Assembly (NCBI RefSeq): GCF_900106565.1
Contig: NZ_FNNJ01000001.1
Coordinates: forward strand, 248,001 to 312,000
Direction: 5' to 3'
Length of the DNA stretch: 64,000 nt
DNA from: Lutibacter oricola
GTDB lineage: Bacteria > Bacteroidota > Bacteroidia > Flavobacteriales > Flavobacteriaceae
The position numbers and the translations under genes were made by a program. Position 1 is the first letter of the stretch, and every line of letters begins with the position of its first letter. Shown one piece after another: positions 61,061 to 64,000 of this stretch. The notes below the pieces were generated by a model. That model was not told where the DNA came from, did not search any database, and was given only the letters and a program-made list of their open reading frames with translations.

Positions 61061-63262
61061 TTGAAGGATATTTTACTTATTACACCACCTTTTACACAAT
61101 TAAATACGCCGTACCCAGCTACGGCGTATCTAAAAGGTTTTTTAAACACCAAAAACATAAGTGCTTTTCAAGTAGATTTAGGAATTGAAGTAATTTTAAC
61201 TTTATTTTCTAAGGAAAGCCTTACCAATATTTTTAATGTAGCTTTTGAAAGTGAAACATTAAACTCTCCAAATTCACAACGTATTTATTCGTTAAGAAAC
61301 GAGTATTTAAAAACAATAGATCTTGTTGTTTCCTTTTTACAAGGAAAAAATCAAACATTGGCAAGACAACTTTGTTCAGAAAACTTTTTACCACAATCAT
61401 CAAGGTTTGCACAGTTAGATGATATGGAATGGGCATTTGGCTCAATGGGTATTCAAGATAAGGCAAAACACTTGTCTACTTTGTTTTTAGAAGATATATC
61501 CGATTTTATTATTGAATGTATAGATGAAAATTTTGGATTTAGTAGATATGCCGAAAGGTTAGGGCAAAGTGCCAATAGTTTTAATGAATTATATGCTTGT
61601 TTACAAAACGATATAACGTATATAGATGTAATTACACTAAATATTTTAGATGAAAAACTTAAAAAAGTTCAACCAAAATTAGTTTGTTTATCTGTTCCTT
61701 TTCCTGGTAATTTATACAGTGCTTTTAGATGTGCAGAGTTTATAAAAGCAAATTATCCAGAAATTAAAATTTCAATGGGTGGTGGTTTTCCAAATACAGA
61801 ATTAAGGTCTATTACAGATATACGTGTATTTGATTATTTCGATTTTATTACTCTTGATGATGGTGAATTACCCGTTGAAATTTTGTTGTCGAATATTGTA
61901 AATCCAACCAAAGAAAACAAAGATTTTAATTGTTTCAAACGAACTTTTTTAAAGGAAAATGGTAAGGTTGTTTATAATAATACTTCATTAAAAAAAGAAT
62001 ATAAACAAGCTGAAATAGGAACGCCAGATTATTCAGATTTATATTTAGATAAGTACATTTCGGTAATTGAATTGGCAAACCCAATGCATAGTTTGTGGAG
62101 CGATGGACGTTGGAATAAACTAACAATGGCGCACGGCTGCTATTGGGGTAAGTGTACGTTTTGCGATGTTTCTTTAGATTATATTGGTATTTACGAGCCG
62201 TTAACGGCAAAAATTATAGTAGATAGGGTAGAACAAATTATTGAGCAAACTGGTGAGCGAGGTTTTCATTTTGTGGATGAAGCTGCTCCTCCAGGGTTAA
62301 TGCGTGCAATTGCTATTGAAATTATTAAACGAAATTTAGTAATTACTTGGTGGACAAACATTAGATTTGAGAAAAGCTTTACAAGAGATCTTTGTATGCT
62401 TTTAAAAAACTCAGGTTGTATTGCTGTTTCAGGAGGTTTAGAAGTAGCTTCAGATAGGTTGCTAGACCTTATAAAAAAAGGAGTTACTGTTGAGCAAGTA
62501 GCACAAGTAACACGTAATTTTACAGAGGCAGATATAATGGTTCATGCTTACTTAATGTATGGCTTTCCAACTCAAACAACTCAAGAAACTGTAGACAGTC
62601 TAGAAATGGTACGTCAGTTATTTGAACTAGGCATAATTAAGTCTGGTTTTTGGCATCAATTTTCACTAACAACACACAGCCCAATTGGTTTAAATCCATC
62701 AGATTTTGGTGTAGAGCCAAACTATAAAGAGATTACGTTTGCTAATAATGATGTTCAGTTTAAAGATAAAATAGGCTTAAAGCACGATAAGTTTAGTTAT
62801 GGATTAAGAAAATCTATTTTTAATTTTATGCACGGTGTTGGTTTTGATGTTCCGCTAGAAGACTGGTTCGATTTTAAAATACCAGAAACAACAATACCTT
62901 GGAATTTTATTGAAAAATCTTTAGAAGAAGATGATAGTTTTAAAACTAAATCTTCAGCAAAAATAATTTGGTTAGGCGGAGAGCCGTTAATTTCAGAAAT
63001 AACAAAAAAGAAAAAAGGAAAAGTAAAGCAGTTACTTGTAATGACTTTTCATGATAAGCTAGAAAGCTTTGAAATAACTATGGACAAGGAAAAAGGAACT
63101 TGGTTTTTAGCTATTTTGAAAAAACTATCAATACATGAAAACTCAACGTTAACTTTTTCAGAATTAAAAGCAGATTTTGAAACTAGTTTTAATGATTTTG
63201 AATTGTTTTGGTATTCAAAACCAATTAATATATTAAAAGAATATGGATTGTTAGTTTTGTAA
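61061..63262 (+). CDS. B12-binding-domain radical SAM protein
   Basis: The 733-residue protein starts at a TTG; no nearer in-frame ATG exists before the conserved ILLITPPF start. A B12-binding-like Rossmann region lies about 200-275 (LVCLSVPFPGN, ISMGGGFPNTEL), with no DxHxxG motif, so it may not bind cobalamin base-off. The radical SAM cluster motif is Cys360, Cys365 and Cys368 in GCYWGKCTFC (CX4CX2C, one residue longer than canonical). Further conserved motifs are FVDEAAPP and GGLEVASDRLL. The reaction is unknown. Conserved in Bacteroidota next to purine-like genes. Confidence 0.87.
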   Translation: MKDILLITPPFTQLNTPYPATAYLKGFLNTKNISAFQVDLGIEVILTLFSKESLTNIFNVAFESETLNSPNSQRIYSLRNEYLKTIDLVVSFLQGKNQTLARQLCSENFLPQSSRFAQLDDMEWAFGSMGIQDKAKHLSTLFLEDISDFIIECIDENFGFSRYAERLGQSANSFNELYACLQNDITYIDVITLNILDEKLKKVQPKLVCLSVPFPGNLYSAFRCAEFIKANYPEIKISMGGGFPNTELRSITDIRVFDYFDFITLDDGELPVEILLSNIVNPTKENKDFNCFKRTFLKENGKVVYNNTSLKKEYKQAEIGTPDYSDLYLDKYISVIELANPMHSLWSDGRWNKLTMAHGCYWGKCTFCDVSLDYIGIYEPLTAKIIVDRVEQIIEQTGERGFHFVDEAAPPGLMRAIAIEIIKRNLVITWWTNIRFEKSFTRDLCMLLKNSGCIAVSGGLEVASDRLLDLIKKGVTVEQVAQVTRNFTEADIMVHAYLMYGFPTQTTQETVDSLEMVRQLFELGIIKSGFWHQFSLTTHSPIGLNPSDFGVEPNYKEITFANNDVQFKDKIGLKHDKFSYGLRKSIFNFMHGVGFDVPLEDWFDFKIPETTIPWNFIEKSLEEDDSFKTKSSAKIIWLGGEPLISEITKKKKGKVKQLLVMTFHDKLESFEITMDKEKGTWFLAILKKLSIHENSTLTFSELKADFETSFNDFELFWYSKPINILKEYGLLVL

Positions 63263-63283
63263 TAAACTAAAAGTTTTAATGCA

Positions 63284-63311
63284 AAAAAACACACCAATTG
63301 GTGTGTTTTTT
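63284..63311. terminator. Bidirectional terminator between radical SAM and sod genes
   Basis: A perfect palindrome, AAAAAACACACCAATT with GGTGTGTTTTTT, flanked by A- and T-runs, lies 21 bp past one stop and 20 bp before the other. Confidence 0.9.
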
Positions 63312-63331
63312 GTATATATTGTTTTAAAAAA

Positions 63332-63940
63332 TTATTTGTTTTCAGCATATAATTTTTCAACATAGTTCCAGTTAATTACATTAAAAAATGCATTAATATA
63401 ATCTGGTCTTCTGTTTTGATAGTTTAGGTAATATGCGTGCTCCCAAACGTCTAATGCTAAAATTGGAGTTCCTCCACAAGTAATACCCGGCATTAATGGA
63501 TTGTCTTGGTTTGCAGTAGAGCAAATTTCAACTTTACCACCTTTATGAACACATAACCAAGCCCATCCAGATCCAAAACGTGTTGCTGCAGCTTTAGAAA
63601 AAGCATCTTTAAAGCCTTCAAAATCTCCATAAGCAGCTTCAATAGCGTCTTTTAATTCACCTGATAAACGTCCTTTACCTTCTGGATTCATTACATTCCA
63701 AAATAAAGAATGGTTGTAAAAACCTCCACCATTATTTCTAACAGCACCATTATTTAAATCTAATCCAGTTAAAATATCTTCAATAGATTTTCCTTCTAAA
63801 TCAGTTCCAGCAATAGCATTGTTTAAGTTGTTTGTGTAACCATTGTGATGTTTACTGTGGTGAATTTCCATAGTTCTTGCATCAATATGTGGTTCTAGCG
63901 CATCATAAGCGTATGATAATTTTGGTAATTCGAAAGCCAT
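63332..63940 (-). CDS. Superoxide dismutase, Mn/Fe type
   Basis: The 202-residue enzyme dismutates superoxide. Metal ligands are His27 (MEIHHSKHH), His77 (FYNHSLFW), Asp164 and His168 (LDVWEHAYY). The second-sphere Gln145 in NQDNPLM and Gly at the GGGFYNH position are typical of the Mn-specific branch, though cambialistic use is possible. Standard length and no signal peptide, so cytoplasmic. A TACCTTTG -7 element lies upstream at 63978-63985. Confidence 0.96.
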   Translation of the reverse strand: MAFELPKLSYAYDALEPHIDARTMEIHHSKHHNGYTNNLNNAIAGTDLEGKSIEDILTGLDLNNGAVRNNGGGFYNHSLFWNVMNPEGKGRLSGELKDAIEAAYGDFEGFKDAFSKAAATRFGSGWAWLCVHKGGKVEICSTANQDNPLMPGITCGGTPILALDVWEHAYYLNYQNRRPDYINAFFNVINWNYVEKLYAENK

Positions 63941-63977
63941 AATTATAGTTTTTTTTAGTTTAAAATTTATAGTAATT

Positions 63978-63985
63978 CAAAGGTA
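63978..63985 (-). promoter_or_regulatory. -7 element of sod
   Basis: The minus strand reads TACCTTTG, a full TAnnTTTG match 37 bp upstream of the ATG. The rest of 63941-64000 shows no gene. Confidence 0.55.
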
Positions 63986-64000
63986 ACGAACCAATTCCAT

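Noticed and set aside
63986..64000. Gene start at the right edge on the minus strand
   Set aside because: The frame from the terminal CAT meets a stop after seven codons; no gene is supported.
1..64000. tRNA, rRNA, CRISPR, insertion sequence, prophage or origin
   Set aside because: None was found by eye on either strand; a tRNA and covariance-model scan would settle this.

Overview
The window is a stretch of an AT-rich chromosome from a member of the Flavobacteriaceae (Bacteroidota). Supporting signs are type IX secretion (type B) sorting domains on two giant exoproteins, several promoters with the Bacteroidota -7 element TAnnTTTG, almost no Shine-Dalgarno sequences, Bacteroidota-restricted families (DUF2480, DUF3078, DUF5689, GDYXXLXY, choice-of-anchor L), and many outer-membrane lipoproteins. 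I see no tRNA, rRNA, CRISPR, insertion sequence or prophage.

Layout. 1-3.2 kb: a YqhD-like alcohol dehydrogenase cut by the window edge, then a TetR/SDR/nitroreductase operon with a clear palindromic operator. 3.3-6.6 kb: rlmF, then a Gfo/Idh/MocA dehydrogenase and a TIM-barrel sugar isomerase. 6.6-15.7 kb: two RhlE-type helicases, a TlpA thioredoxin, VF530, a PAS-AraC regulator, an ApbE-YceI-FGE-like-Tat/Gfo run and a Cof-type HAD phosphatase. 15.7-24.3 kb: a permuted-papain (YiiX-like) hydrolase and two tandem type IX-secreted proteins. 24.4-29.6 kb: GDYXXLXY/DUF2157 membrane pair, small membrane proteins, and a flotillin/NfeD-like (YqiK/YqiJ-type) pair. 29.8-39.5 kb: OsmC, RecJ, and a locus with a TonB-dependent receptor, a DUF5689 plus lamin-tail lipoprotein and two nuclease-like EEP proteins, which together resemble a split ExeM/NucH extracellular nuclease. 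39.7-43 kb: TPR histidine kinase and HflX.

43-54.6 kb is the most interesting part. A LytS/LytTR two-component pair is followed by CotH kinase, a VTC polyphosphate-polymerase operon (VTC, DUF4956, DUF2490, Cthe_2159-like beta-helix), a Spy/CpxP-like lipoprotein, a Tat-exported flavoprotein with a heme-b membrane protein and a 2x[4Fe-4S] ferredoxin, and a small membrane protein. Six promoters here share one 70-bp architecture: two 9-bp half-sites separated by 12 bp with an invariant GATAAAA core, then exactly 32 bp, then a -7-like element. The 9-12-9 geometry is that of LytTR-family binding sites, so I infer one local regulon joining a surface phosphate/polyphosphate module to an extracytoplasmic redox module. 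One of the six promoters drives no gene: it is fused to a copy of the Spy-like gene's 3' end and terminator, which leaves an ORF-less ghost unit or small RNA.

54.6-64 kb is housekeeping: CNNM/CBS transporter, DUF3078, DUF2480-SufT-SufE, a PfkB kinase, an amidophosphoribosyltransferase-like protein, a B12-type radical SAM protein and a Mn-type superoxide dismutase.
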